Shown here: piece after piece, positions 8,849 to 18,387 of the stretch
Layout: the number at the start of each line of letters is the position of its first letter
Numbering within the stretch: the first letter of the stretch is position 1
Assembly (NCBI RefSeq): GCF_006385175.1
Contig: NZ_VFIY01000015.1
Coordinates: 64,501 to 128,500 of the forward strand
DNA: 64,000 bases
Origin: Emcibacter nanhaiensis
GTDB lineage: Bacteria > Pseudomonadota > Alphaproteobacteria > Sphingomonadales > Emcibacteraceae
Reading direction: 5' to 3'
Made by a program: the position numbers and the translations under genes
The notes under the pieces: model-generated
Seen by the model: the letters and a program-made list of their open reading frames with translations, nothing else
What the model was told of the DNA's origin: nothing
Database searches by the model: none

Positions 8849-10716
8849 TTCTTTCCCCCGCTGATTTCAATAAGCCGCGGCGACCCGGCATAGATTTCCT
8901 CCACCAGGTCGGCGCGGTTGGCGAGCACGGCCCGCTGGTTCACGGACCCCTTGTCGGTGACCTCGTTATGAACCGGGGACGGCGGCGTGTCGACCAGCAG
9001 GATGCGTTTCACCAGGGTCGAGGAGCCGGTGTTCTTGGCGGCGAGGCTGTCCAGATGGTCCTGGAAATAGCTCCTGACCGTGGGGTCCTCTACGAGATCA
9101 GCGGGAGAGGCGTCGGCCCTGCCGGCGATCTTCCTGAGCACCTCGAAATTGGGGAACACCAGGGCGCCGAGGAAATCCCGGTCGGCGCCGGTGATGGCCA
9201 GGTCCTTGATGGCTTCTTCAAAATGATCGACGATCTTGTCGCGCAGAATGCCGGTGGTGACCCAGGTGCCGGTATTCAGTTTGAAGTTCTCGGCGGTGCG
9301 GCCGTCAAACATGAAGCCCTTGGAGAAGTCATCCGGGTCCCAGGGTTTCAGGGCGTCGCCGAAACAATAGAAGCCTTCTTCGTCAAAGGCCTTTTTGGTG
9401 GCTTCCGGGTTTTTGTAATAGCCGGGCATAATGTTCGGGCCGCGCACCCGGGCATCCAGCTTGCCTTCCATCGGCACCAGTTTCAGTTCCACACCGTTGC
9501 ACGGCAGGCCCATGTTGCCGGATTCCTCCATGGCCCAGGTGCAGAACAGCGCCGGCGGCGAGGTTTCGGTCGCGCCGAGACCGCTGCCGATCAGGATCCG
9601 CTTGCCGATGGTAGCGACGGCGGTTTCTTCCAGGGTGTTCCAGGTATGCTGGGAAATCTTGGCCCCGGCATACCAGAGCATTTTCAGGTTCTTGTAGAAC
9701 TTCTGGCAGAATTCCGGATGGGTTTTCATATGATCGAGCAGCATCTCGAACCCTTTGGGCAGGTTGAAATACCAGGTCGGGGACACTTCTTCCAGGTTCC
9801 GGATGGTCTTGTGAATGTCCTGCGGGGTCGGACGGCCGTCATCAATATAGAGGGTGCCGCCGTTGAACATGACCATATAGAAGACCTTGTTGCCGCCCGC
9901 TGTATGGTTCCAGGGCGCCCAGTCCAGCACCACAATCGGTTCTTCCTTCATGAACAGGAAGGTTTCCTGGTTCATCATCTGGCCGGCGGACACCATGCCG
10001 TTGGTGTTGATCACCGCCTTGGGGGTGCCGGTGGAGCCGGACGTGAACAGGAACTTGACGATGGTATCCTTGGTCACATTGGCGAAGGCCTCGTCCACGG
10101 CGTCGGTTGGCGGGGTGTTGCAGGCATCCTCGAAATCAACGCCGTCGGCATTCTTGCTGTCCACATGCAGCAGCTTGACATCGGGGGTGGCGATGGCTTC
10201 GATGGCGCCGGCATAGGGGGCCTTCTCGGCGGCAAAAATCATGCCCGGGTTAAGCGGCGGGACAATTTCCTTGAGCCGCTTATATTCGGTCTTGGGATTG
10301 GAATAGGCGGTGGACACCGGGGCATAGGGCACGCCCACATAGGCGGCGGCCAGGCCCAGCAGCGCATGTTCCAGGTCATTGCCGGACAGAATCAGGATCG
10401 GGCGATCAGCCGTCAGGCCCTGGTCGAGGATGAACTGGCCGAGGCTTCTTACCTTTTTCAGTGCCTCCCCATAGGTCAGCTTGCGCCAGTCGCCGCCGCC
10501 CTTGCGGTCGGCAAGGAACAAACGGTCCGGGGTGGTTTCGGCAAAATGGACAAGCGGCTCCATAATCCGCGCCGGGCCTTCCGGCAGGGGTTTTTCCTGC
10601 TTGATATAGATGGTGCCGTCTTCCGCATATCTGACATTGATTTTCGGCTCCCACACGGCAACTTCGCGCACGGGGGCATCTCGCCAGGACTGTTCTTTCT
10701 GTTTACTTTCCGCCAT
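8845..10716 (-). CDS. fcs: Feruloyl-CoA synthetase-type hydroxycinnamate:CoA ligase
   Basis: AMP-forming acyl-CoA synthetase of 623 residues that activates ferulate or related hydroxycinnamates. It carries the P-loop LFTSGSTGTPKAVINT, the GSGLGATETSP motif (A5-like), and the distinctive DGRTAENFKLNTGTWV that in the feruloyl-CoA synthase family replaces the common YRTGD..K core. Length and layout match Fcs, about 620 residues, rather than 4-coumarate ligases of plants. First gene of a leftward operon (fcs, snoaL-like, hydrolase, MFS, SDR). Two VanO-like operators lie upstream at 10799 and 10851, suggesting control by the adjacent VanR-like repressor. The partner Ech/HCHL lyase and vanillin dehydrogenase are not in this window. 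Confidence 0.88.
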   Translation of the reverse strand: MAESKQKEQSWRDAPVREVAVWEPKINVRYAEDGTIYIKQEKPLPEGPARIMEPLVHFAETTPDRLFLADRKGGGDWRKLTYGEALKKVRSLGQFILDQGLTADRPILILSGNDLEHALLGLAAAYVGVPYAPVSTAYSNPKTEYKRLKEIVPPLNPGMIFAAEKAPYAGAIEAIATPDVKLLHVDSKNADGVDFEDACNTPPTDAVDEAFANVTKDTIVKFLFTSGSTGTPKAVINTNGMVSAGQMMNQETFLFMKEEPIVVLDWAPWNHTAGGNKVFYMVMFNGGTLYIDDGRPTPQDIHKTIRNLEEVSPTWYFNLPKGFEMLLDHMKTHPEFCQKFYKNLKMLWYAGAKISQHTWNTLEETAVATIGKRILIGSGLGATETSPPALFCTWAMEESGNMGLPCNGVELKLVPMEGKLDARVRGPNIMPGYYKNPEATKKAFDEEGFYCFGDALKPWDPDDFSKGFMFDGRTAENFKLNTGTWVTTGILRDKIVDHFEEAIKDLAITGADRDFLGALVFPNFEVLRKIAGRADASPADLVEDPTVRSYFQDHLDSLAAKNTGSSTLVKRILLVDTPPSPVHNEVTDKGSVNQRAVLANRADLVEEIYAGSPRLIEISGGKK

Positions 10717-10798
10717 TGAATCTATTCCCGAATTACATGGTCTGTGGAATGATCGCTCATTCCCTCCCTACAGACTCGACACTCTATCCGATCCTTAA

Positions 10799-10810
10799 AA
10801 TGGATACAAT
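10799..10810 (+). promoter_or_regulatory. VanR-type operator 1
   Basis: AATGGATACAAT, one base from the perfect local copy at 10851 and two from the Caulobacter VanR operator ATTGGATCCAAT. It lies 82 bp upstream of the fcs start, in its presumed promoter. Confidence 0.6.
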
Positions 10811-10846
10811 AATAATGTTTTTATCTCGAAAAAGCCTCAATAAGTC

Positions 10847-10866
10847 AATTATTGGATACAATAATT
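10847..10866 (+). promoter_or_regulatory. VanR-type operator 2, extended palindrome
   Basis: AATTATTG-GATA-CAATAATT, 8-bp perfect arms. The core ATTGGATACAAT (10851-10862) differs by one base from the known VanR operator ATTGGATCCAAT. It sits between the repressor stop and fcs. Confidence 0.7.
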
Positions 10867-10871
10867 ATGGT

Positions 10872-11576
10872 TCACTCTTCCAGGCTTTCGGCTGATTTTT
10901 TCGCCGAGGCGTTTTTCCGGTCGGTGGAAAACATGCTCTCGAACTGGATCTTGCTGTGTTCCTTGAACAGGAACTCCACCCGTTCGCCGTCCCGGGCCCG
11001 GATGGCGGAGACAATGGCATGATGATGGCCGTGGGCGCGGAACATCAGCTCATAGGCCCGGTCGAGGCCCACCTGGTCGAACACAATGGCCGACGGGGCA
11101 ATGAACGGCACGTGGTACAGCCGGTCAATGAAGGATTCCAGCATCGGCGACTGGCAGTTTTCCACAATGGTGCGGTGCAGGCGGATGTTCATCTCGCTGT
11201 AGGCATTTTCATCATCATCGGTCACATAGCGTTTTTTGAAAATTTCATCCCCTTCCTGCAGACAGTCCACCAGTTCGTCTATCACTTCCGGGGCGGCGCC
11301 GTTGCGCGCCAGGGTGCGGCCGGCAAGGGCCTCGAGCGTGCCGCGCAATTCGATGGAGCGCAGGGTCTCCTCATCGTCAAATTCCTTGACCGCAAATCCC
11401 CTCTTGCCCACCGGGATCAGGAATCCTTCTGCCGCGAGGGCCGGAATGGCGTTGCGGATCGGGGTTCGGGACATGCCCAGTTGCTCGGCGAGCCCGGCTT
11501 CGGTCAGGCGCTCGCCAGCGGCAAGTTCGCCGGAAAGAATCATCTCCCTTAGAATCTGGATCGGTTTTTTTGACAT
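10872..11576 (-). CDS. vanR: GntR family regulator, FadR/VanR-like (FCD domain)
   Basis: Cytoplasmic repressor of 234 residues. A winged-helix GntR domain occupies residues about 5-70 (LTEAGLAEQLGMSRTPIRNAIPALAAEGFL), followed by an FCD ligand domain at about 80-215 (MNIRLHRTIVENCQSP...HHHAIVSAI), whose His/Asp residues usually bind a metal and an organic acid. The gene lies between the fcs operon and the divergent ligM-ligAB operon. Four sites close to the Caulobacter VanR operator flank it. Function as a vanillate- or ferulate-responsive repressor follows from these sites and from context; the gene symbol is assigned by analogy and the effector is not proven. Confidence 0.8.
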   Translation of the reverse strand: MSKKPIQILREMILSGELAAGERLTEAGLAEQLGMSRTPIRNAIPALAAEGFLIPVGKRGFAVKEFDDEETLRSIELRGTLEALAGRTLARNGAAPEVIDELVDCLQEGDEIFKKRYVTDDDENAYSEMNIRLHRTIVENCQSPMLESFIDRLYHVPFIAPSAIVFDQVGLDRAYELMFRAHGHHHAIVSAIRARDGERVEFLFKEHSKIQFESMFSTDRKNASAKKSAESLEE

Positions 11577-11732
11577 TTTTCCTCGCTTTATTTTTATTTA
11601 CCCTTCTCCGCCTGTTCCCCCGGACCGGATCGTGCGCAGGGCCCGGTGGTTATCGGATGTTCTTAAAATAAACGGACAATAATTATTATTCTACCACTGA
11701 TTCCAACTCTTTTGTAATATGCCAACCTATAA

Positions 11733-11744
11733 AATGTATCCCAT
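11733..11744 (-). promoter_or_regulatory. VanR-type operator 3
   Basis: Minus-strand ATGGGATACATT; matches the local consensus WTKGGATACAWT. Confidence 0.5.
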
Positions 11745-11794
11745 TTGATGAAATAAGTGAAATATTTCTTGATATTTTGCATATATGGACTAAA

Positions 11795-11806
11795 AATGTA
11801 TCCAAT
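11795..11806 (-). promoter_or_regulatory. VanR-type operator 4
   Basis: Minus-strand ATTGGATACATT, one base from operator 2. It lies about 125 bp before the ligM start. Confidence 0.6.
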
Positions 11807-11930
11807 ATATAGTTTTATTTGCTGCCTGATTTCAGGTTGTTCATAGGGAAATCTTCGGTCTGGGCCCCAGGGGAATGGTTGATCTGTTCTGCTTCCGGTC
11901 TCACCCGAGCAATTACAAAGAGAAGGAAAA

Positions 11931-13334
11931 ATGGTGAAAAATCTGGAAGAATATATGAAAGCGTTCCCCAGTTCTGTCGAAATGCTGCGCAATTCACAGG
12001 CTGGCCCCAACGCTTATCCCGGTGTCCCGGCCGAATTTACCAACTGGCGTGATGAACAGTGGGGCTGGCAGCATGCCTGCGTGCTGTTTGACCAGTCCTA
12101 CCATATGGTGGACATGCTTCTGGAAGGTCCCGATGCCCTGGCGCTGCTGACCTACCTCGGCATTAACAGCTTCAAGAATTTCCAGGTCGACCGGGCCAAG
12201 CAGTTTGTACCCTGCAGCTATGACGGTTATGTGATCGGTGATGTGATCCTGTTCTACCTGGCGGAAAACAGCTTCAGCCTGGTGGGCCGCATGCCGACCC
12301 TGAGCTGGATCCAGTTCCATGCGGAAACCGGCGACTGGGACGTCAGCATTCATATCGACCAGCGTACCGCCGCCCGCAAGGACCCATCCCGCCGCGACAA
12401 TTACCGTTTCCAGGTTCAGGGCCCCAACGCCATGAAGCTGATGGAAAAAGTGCTCGGCGAAACCCCGCCGGACCTGAAATTCTTCCATATGTGCACCATG
12501 AATATTGCCGGCAAACAGGTCCGCGCCCTGCGTCACGGCATGGCCGGTCAGCCCGGGTTCGAACTGTTCGGCCCCTGGGACGAGAAAGAACCGGTGCAGA
12601 ACGCCATCATCGAAGCCGGCAAGGAGTTCGGCCTGCGCCGCGTCGGCGGCCGCGCCTATTCTTCCAACACCTTGGAATCCGGCTGGATCCCGTCCCCGCT
12701 TCCGGCTGTCTATTCCGGTGAGAAAATGAAGCCTTACCGCGAATGGCTGACCGAGAACGACTATGAAGCCAAAGCCTCCATCGGCGGCAGCTTCGTGTCC
12801 GACAACATCGAAGATTATTACTTCACTCCCTGGGACCTGGGCTATGGCGGATTCGTCAAGTTCGACCATGACTTCATCGGCCGCGAGGCGCTGGAGAAAA
12901 TGGCCGACAATGATCATCGCCAGAAAGTGACCCTGGAGCTGCACAGCGACGATGTCATGAAGGTGATCGGCTCCCAGCTCGACAGCGGCGAAATGGAACG
13001 CGGTAAATTCTGGGAATTCCCGTCTGCCGTTTACTCCATGCATCCCATGGATAAAGTGATGAATGACAAAGGCGAAACCGTTGGCGTGTCCACCTGGGTG
13101 GGCTACAGCTCCAACGAGCGCAAGATGCTGACCCTGGCGGTGCTCAATCCCGAATATGCCAAGCCCGGCACCCAGCTGACCTTCGTCTGGGGCGAGGAAA
13201 ACGGCGGCACCACCAAGCCGACCGTAGAGCCGCACAAGCAGTTCGAAATCCGCGCCCTGGTGAGCCCGGTGCCTTACGCTGCCGTGGCCCGCGAGCAATA
13301 TGCGGACATCGAAGGCTGGCGCAAGCAAAGCTAA
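11931..13334 (+). CDS. ligM: Vanillate/3-O-methylgallate O-demethylase, tetrahydrofolate-dependent (LigM/DesA-like)
   Basis: 467-residue GcvT-fold aminomethyltransferase-like enzyme of LigM/DesA length (about 470). It transfers the aryl methyl group of vanillate or a related methoxy-acid to tetrahydrofolate, leaving protocatechuate or gallate. Family landmarks include the C-terminal TTKPTVEPHKQFEIRALVSP segment and central GRAYSSNTLESGWIPSPLPA. ATG 11931 follows GAGAAGGAAAA. It is first in a ligM-ligA-ligB operon, so the product meets the ring-cleaving enzyme directly. VanO-like sites lie upstream. Whether vanillate (LigM) or syringate (DesA) is preferred cannot be told from sequence alone. 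The methyl-recycling genes metF/ligH are absent here. Confidence 0.88.
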   Translation: MVKNLEEYMKAFPSSVEMLRNSQAGPNAYPGVPAEFTNWRDEQWGWQHACVLFDQSYHMVDMLLEGPDALALLTYLGINSFKNFQVDRAKQFVPCSYDGYVIGDVILFYLAENSFSLVGRMPTLSWIQFHAETGDWDVSIHIDQRTAARKDPSRRDNYRFQVQGPNAMKLMEKVLGETPPDLKFFHMCTMNIAGKQVRALRHGMAGQPGFELFGPWDEKEPVQNAIIEAGKEFGLRRVGGRAYSSNTLESGWIPSPLPAVYSGEKMKPYREWLTENDYEAKASIGGSFVSDNIEDYYFTPWDLGYGGFVKFDHDFIGREALEKMADNDHRQKVTLELHSDDVMKVIGSQLDSGEMERGKFWEFPSAVYSMHPMDKVMNDKGETVGVSTWVGYSSNERKMLTLAVLNPEYAKPGTQLTFVWGEENGGTTKPTVEPHKQFEIRALVSPVPYAAVAREQYADIEGWRKQS

Positions 13335-13393
13335 CTTGTTTGGAGGCGAGGCATACCCCTGTCTCGCCTCTTTCATTCTAGTGGAGACCTCCC

Positions 13394-14625
<1,232 letters not shown>

Positions 14626-14645
14626 GCTCTGCGACAGAGTGAAAG

Positions 14646-14680
14646 AAAAAAGCCCGGCCTGGAAGCCGGGCTTTTATTTT
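14646..14680. terminator. Bidirectional terminator between ligB and thiolase gene
   Basis: AGCCCGGC (14651-14658) and GCCGGGCT (14665-14672) pair perfectly over a 6-base loop. A-tract on the left and TTTATTTTTT on the right let it serve both converging operons. Confidence 0.9.
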
Positions 14681-14699
14681 TTCGGGATGATCGCTTCAC

Positions 14700-15887
14700 T
14701 CAGAGCCGCTCAAAGATGGCGGCGATGCCCTGGCCGCCGCCGATGCACATGGTGACCAGGCCGTAGCGGCCGCCGATGCGTTTCAGCTCATACAGCGTCT
14801 TGGTGGTCAGGATCGCCCCGGTGGCGCCGACCGGGTGGCCCATCGCCACGGCGCCGCCGTTGGGATTGACCTTGTCGGCCGGCAGGCCCAGTTCCTGGGA
14901 TACGGCCAGAGCCTGGGCGGCAAAGGCCTCGTTGGATTCGATAACGTCGATGTCGTCAAGGCCGAGGCCGGTGCGCTCAAAAACCCTGCGCACCGCGGGG
15001 ATCGGACCTTCGCCCATCAGGCTCGGGTCCACCCCGGCATGGGCGAAACCGACCAGGCGGCCGATCGGGCTGCGGCCTTCCGCTTCGGCCTTGGCCCCAT
15101 CCATCAGCACCACCATGGAGGCGCCGTCATTGATGCCGGAGGAAGAGGCCGCGGTCACGGTGCCGTCTTTTTTGAAGAAGGGTTTGAGGCCGGCCAGACT
15201 TTCGGCGGTGGTGTCGGCGCGCACATGTTCATCGGTGTCGAACAGGGTCACGCCTTTGCGGGATTTCAGTTCCACCGGCACGATCTGCTCCTTGAAGTGG
15301 CCGGCCGCGATGGCGGCGGCGGCGCGGCGGTGGCTCTCCGCGGAAAAGACATCCTGGTCTTCCCGGGAAATACCGTATTTCTCGGCCACATTCTCGGCGG
15401 TGATGCCCATATGGTAGTTATCCCAGGGATCGAGCAGGGTGGTGGTCAGGTCGTCGACGATGGTGCTGTTGCCCATGCGCTGGCCCCAGCGGTTGGAATC
15501 GAGCGAATAGCTGGAGTTGCTCATGCTTTCGGCGCCGCCGGCCAGTGCGGTGTCAATTTCACCGAGCTGGATCTGCTGGGCCGCCTGGACGATGGCCTCA
15601 AGGCCGGAGCCGCACAGCCGGTTGACGGTCACCGCATGGCTTGTCACCGGCAGGCCGGCATTCACGCCAATCACGCGGGACAGGTAAGAATCCTTGGGGC
15701 TGTTGCGGATGACATTGCCGACAATGCTGGACTGGATGGTGGCCGCGTCCACACCGGCGCGCGCGATCGCCTCTTTGGCGGCGATGGTGCCGAGCTGGGC
15801 GCTGTTCAGGCTTTTCAGGCTGCCACCAAAGCTGCCGATGGCGGTGCGGGTGGCGCTCAAGATAACGACGTTATTGATCTCTGACAT
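14700..15887 (-). CDS. Acetyl-CoA C-acyltransferase (thiolase)
   Basis: Thiolase of 395 residues, cytoplasmic, breaking or forming a 3-oxoacyl-CoA bond. The nucleophilic Cys92 is in NRLCGSGLEA, the C-terminal His in NGGAVAMGHPVGATGA and the second Cys in TMCIGGGQG. The start chosen is ATG 15887, preceded by AGGAGAGAG; a longer frame to 15923 lacks such a site. It is convergent with ligAB. Near a feruloyl-CoA synthetase it could finish beta-oxidative side-chain shortening of hydroxycinnamoyl-CoA, but a general acetoacetyl-CoA thiolase role is equally possible. Confidence 0.9.
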   Translation of the reverse strand: MSEINNVVILSATRTAIGSFGGSLKSLNSAQLGTIAAKEAIARAGVDAATIQSSIVGNVIRNSPKDSYLSRVIGVNAGLPVTSHAVTVNRLCGSGLEAIVQAAQQIQLGEIDTALAGGAESMSNSSYSLDSNRWGQRMGNSTIVDDLTTTLLDPWDNYHMGITAENVAEKYGISREDQDVFSAESHRRAAAAIAAGHFKEQIVPVELKSRKGVTLFDTDEHVRADTTAESLAGLKPFFKKDGTVTAASSSGINDGASMVVLMDGAKAEAEGRSPIGRLVGFAHAGVDPSLMGEGPIPAVRRVFERTGLGLDDIDVIESNEAFAAQALAVSQELGLPADKVNPNGGAVAMGHPVGATGAILTTKTLYELKRIGGRYGLVTMCIGGGQGIAAIFERL

Positions 15888-16059
15888 GAATGCTCTCTCC
15901 TGGTTATTTCCGGCGCCTAACATGTTACTGGCCGGTAAACATCATAAAGAACTTCTCCGGCATAAAGTCAACCCCCCCCCTACAGTCAACTGGCAGAAAT
16001 GTGATTTACTGAATTTATCAGATTATGGGATTTACGCCGTACCAGGGGCGGATCATTGT

Positions 16060-16410
16060 TTACTGCTCCGACCACACCGCCAGTTCGTTGCCGTTGGGGT
16101 CCTGAAAATGAAAACGCCGGCCGCCGGGAAACTCGAAGGGCTCCTGCAGGATCTTGCCGCCGGCGTCCAGGACGGCTTGGCGGGTTTGCGCCAGGTCACC
16201 GGAGTAGAGCACCGCCAAAACCCCGGGATCGCAAACTTTGGCGCTGCCGGTACCGTTAAAGCCGCCATCGATTCCCGCGCCCTCGAAACTCAGGTAGTCG
16301 TCGCCCCATTTGGTGAAGGACCAGGCGAAGGCCGTGCTGTAAAAGTCCATGGTGGCGTCCCGGTCGGTCATGGGAAATTCAATATAGTTGATGGTATTGT
16401 GAACAGGCAT
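16060..16410 (-). CDS. VOC family (glyoxalase-like) protein
   Basis: 116-residue single VOC module with the typical beta-alpha-beta-beta-beta pattern: NYIEFPMTDRDATMDFYSTAFAWSF at the N-terminus and GGRRFHFQDPNGNELAVWSEQ at the end, where the Glu is a probable metal ligand. A start at ATG 16410 (MPVHNT) is preferred; the longer frame to 16506 gives an unrelated low-complexity leader. It stands between the thiolase gene and luxR. Function unknown; such small VOC proteins include lyases, isomerases and resistance proteins. Confidence 0.8.
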   Translation of the reverse strand: MPVHNTINYIEFPMTDRDATMDFYSTAFAWSFTKWGDDYLSFEGAGIDGGFNGTGSAKVCDPGVLAVLYSGDLAQTRQAVLDAGGKILQEPFEFPGGRRFHFQDPNGNELAVWSEQ

Positions 16411-16666
16411 GGTGCTGAATGTCTCCACGTAATGTTCTGTTTGGGGCCGCCTATTGTGCCACAGATACAGAAGCAAGTCGCAGAAAAAAGGAAGAGAGTT
16501 GAACAAGGAGCCATCGCTGAACAGCAGACCGAAATGGCATCATACGCCATTTGCCTGACCAATAACGAACAGGGTGTCTTGTCAAGGATTTCAGCTGGAG
16601 GTAGAATATTTCCTGTATAGGTTATAGTTCCCTGTGTAACAGCTTAAGGATAGTGAAAAAGAAGAT

Positions 16667-17386
16667 ATGCAGGATTTCGAAGTCGTTCAGGATTTTGTGT
16701 CTCGATCCTCCAGGGTATCATCGGAGGACGAATTAGTAGAAGCTTTTGACGGGGCGATCCAGAAACTTGGCTTCAATCATTTTTCCTGTATTTCGTTGAT
16801 GGACTATAACAATCCTGTTCCCGGCTCGCTGCTGATTACAAAGATACCGGAAAGCTGGGCGTCGAGGTATCTGGACAAAAAATATCACGAGAATGATGCG
16901 GTTCTTGATGCGGTACAGAACAGGAATATTCCTGTGGTCTGGGAAAATATGAATGTCCGCAACAGGTTCCAGAAGAATATTCTCAATGAAGCCTCGGAAT
17001 GCGGGCTGAAAAACGGGATTTCGGTGCAACTGTTCGTGCCCGGATTCATCCCGACCACTTTCAGCGTCTCCTCCGAGGAAAGTGACTTCGACCGGGACAG
17101 CTATCTTATTCTGCACCTGTTATGCGTATATTTCCATGAAGCCGTTCTGCGGCTGAGAGAGGAATCCGGCAATCCGCTGTTTGAAAAGAAGGACCTGACG
17201 GGGCGGGAAAAAGAATGTCTCTACTGGGTGGCGTCCGGGAAAAGCGATACGGACATCGCCGATATTCTCAATATCAGTAAACACACCGTCCATTTCCATA
17301 TTGAAAACGCCAAACGCAAATTCAATCTTTCCACCAGAATCCAGACGGTGGTGCGCGCCATTCTGAGCTGCTCCATAATCCCATAG
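16667..17386 (+). CDS. LuxR family quorum-sensing transcription regulator
   Basis: 239 residues. The N-terminal autoinducer-binding domain (about 20-160) has the conserved W64 and Y68 (PESWASRYLDKKYHENDAV) and D77, with Ala78 where Pro is usual. The C-terminal LuxR helix-turn-helix is LTGREKECLYWVASGKSDTDIADILNISKHTVHFHI. ATG 16667 follows AAGAAG. A 20-bp lux box and a luxI gene lie immediately downstream, so this is the cognate acyl-homoserine-lactone receptor. It probably activates luxI and the two genes behind it. Confidence 0.92.
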   Translation: MQDFEVVQDFVSRSSRVSSEDELVEAFDGAIQKLGFNHFSCISLMDYNNPVPGSLLITKIPESWASRYLDKKYHENDAVLDAVQNRNIPVVWENMNVRNRFQKNILNEASECGLKNGISVQLFVPGFIPTTFSVSSEESDFDRDSYLILHLLCVYFHEAVLRLREESGNPLFEKKDLTGREKECLYWVASGKSDTDIADILNISKHTVHFHIENAKRKFNLSTRIQTVVRAILSCSIIP

Positions 17387-17456
17387 GTAGTATTGCTGAC
17401 TTTCCACTTAATCCATGGTGGAACAAAATCTCCCCTGTTTTTTAATTCGGGCGAAA

Positions 17457-17476
17457 ACCTGCCTACCTAGGCAGGT
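17457..17476 (+). promoter_or_regulatory. lux box (LuxR binding site)
   Basis: ACCTGCCTACCTAGGCAGGT: 9-bp perfect inverted arms around CC, the same length and outer bases as the classical lux box (ACCTGT...ACAGGT). It lies 72 bp before the luxI ATG, in the right place to overlap a -35 element. Confidence 0.85.
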
Positions 17477-17548
17477 CACATCATTTCGTTTTTTTTCCAG
17501 AATTGCTCCTGCACACAACTAGTCACCACAATACGGCAGGAGGATAAG

Positions 17549-18187
17549 ATGCATGTTGATATGGTAACGCATGAAAACCGCCATCATTTTTCCGATGAAT
17601 TGCGGCTCATGTTCCGGCAGCGTTTTGACGTTTTTGAAGAGCAAATGGGTTGGCAGCTTCCCATGGCGGACTATGAAAACCGGCTCGAAATCGATGAATT
17701 CGACAGTGAAGATACGGTTTATCTTCTCATCAAGGATGACAATAATGAATTGATTGGCAGCTTGCGTCTTCTGCCGTCAACCGGTCCCCATCTGATGTCG
17801 GAACTTTTCTCCCATCTGGTGGAGGGGCCGGTGGCCCGGGCCGACGATACCTGGGAGTGCTCGCGGGTCTATGTCCTTTCCAACAAGGGAAAAGCGTCGG
17901 GGCTCAAGGCTGGTGGCGGGGCAGAACTCAGCGTCGCCATGATGGAAGCCGGACTTATGCTCGGCATCAGCAAAATCAATGTAATCGCCAATATGAATAC
18001 GCTGCCGATGATCCTGAGGTCCGGCTGGGGCACCATGCCGCTCGGCCTGCCGCAGACCGTCGGCAATGAGCAGGTCATCGCCCTCAGCATCATGATCAAT
18101 CCGGTGGGGCTGCAGGTCCTGCGTCAGCGTCGCAATGTGCCGCAGTCCATGCTTCGAATTCTACAGAAAGAAAAGGAGGTAGCGTAA
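17549..18187 (+). CDS. Acyl-homoserine-lactone synthase (LuxI family)
   Basis: 212-residue LuxI-type synthase making an N-acyl-homoserine lactone from SAM and an acyl-ACP or acyl-CoA. All hallmark residues can be placed: R25, F29, W35, D49 and D52 (IDEFD), R73 (SLRLL), F87, E103 and R106 (ECSRVYV). ATG 17549 follows GCAGGAGGAT. It is preceded by a lux box and the LuxR gene, and its stop overlaps by one base the start of a 66-residue gene, which overlaps a dioxygenase gene; the three form one operon. The acyl donor cannot be read from sequence. Confidence 0.94.
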   Translation: MHVDMVTHENRHHFSDELRLMFRQRFDVFEEQMGWQLPMADYENRLEIDEFDSEDTVYLLIKDDNNELIGSLRLLPSTGPHLMSELFSHLVEGPVARADDTWECSRVYVLSNKGKASGLKAGGGAELSVAMMEAGLMLGISKINVIANMNTLPMILRSGWGTMPLGLPQTVGNEQVIALSIMINPVGLQVLRQRRNVPQSMLRILQKEKEVA

Positions 18188-18387
18188 TGTCTACAAGTGA
18201 ACAAAAACCGTTGGGTGAACTCTTTGCACGTCTTGGATACGCGCTTCTTGAACTGTCGCCGGAGGACCGGAATATCCTGGTAGAGCATTGTGTTCAACTG
18301 GCGGGAGATATGAACAGCCAGCGTGCCCAGCTGGCCCTGAAGTATCCTGCGCTGATGGGGGGGACAAAAGATGTTTCAGACGACTAA
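18187..18387 (+). CDS. Small conserved-looking hypothetical protein in the luxI operon
   Basis: 66 residues, soluble, mostly helical by composition (GELFARLGYALLELSPEDRNILVEHC), acidic tail GTKDVSDD; no recognised domain. It starts on the last base of the luxI stop codon (TAATG) and its end overlaps the dioxygenase start by 17 bp, so it is translationally coupled to both. That tight packing is the evidence that it is a real gene. It could be a small partner or regulator of the synthase or dioxygenase; function unknown. Confidence 0.75.
   Translation: MSTSEQKPLGELFARLGYALLELSPEDRNILVEHCVQLAGDMNSQRAQLALKYPALMGGTKDVSDD

Larger units (their letters stand above)
11577..11930. promoter_or_regulatory. 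Divergent vanR-like / ligM promoter region
   Basis: AT-rich 354-bp gap between the leftward repressor gene and rightward ligM. It holds two VanO-like sites (11733-11744 and 11795-11806) and a half-site CAATAATT at 11677-11684. No credible small gene was seen. Confidence 0.6.

Noticed and set aside
8968-10719. 583-codon open frame on the plus strand opposite feruloyl-CoA synthetase
   Set aside because: Its product is a Gly/His/Arg-rich sequence with no domain, and the minus strand encodes a complete, motif-rich ligase. It is a GC-driven antisense shadow.
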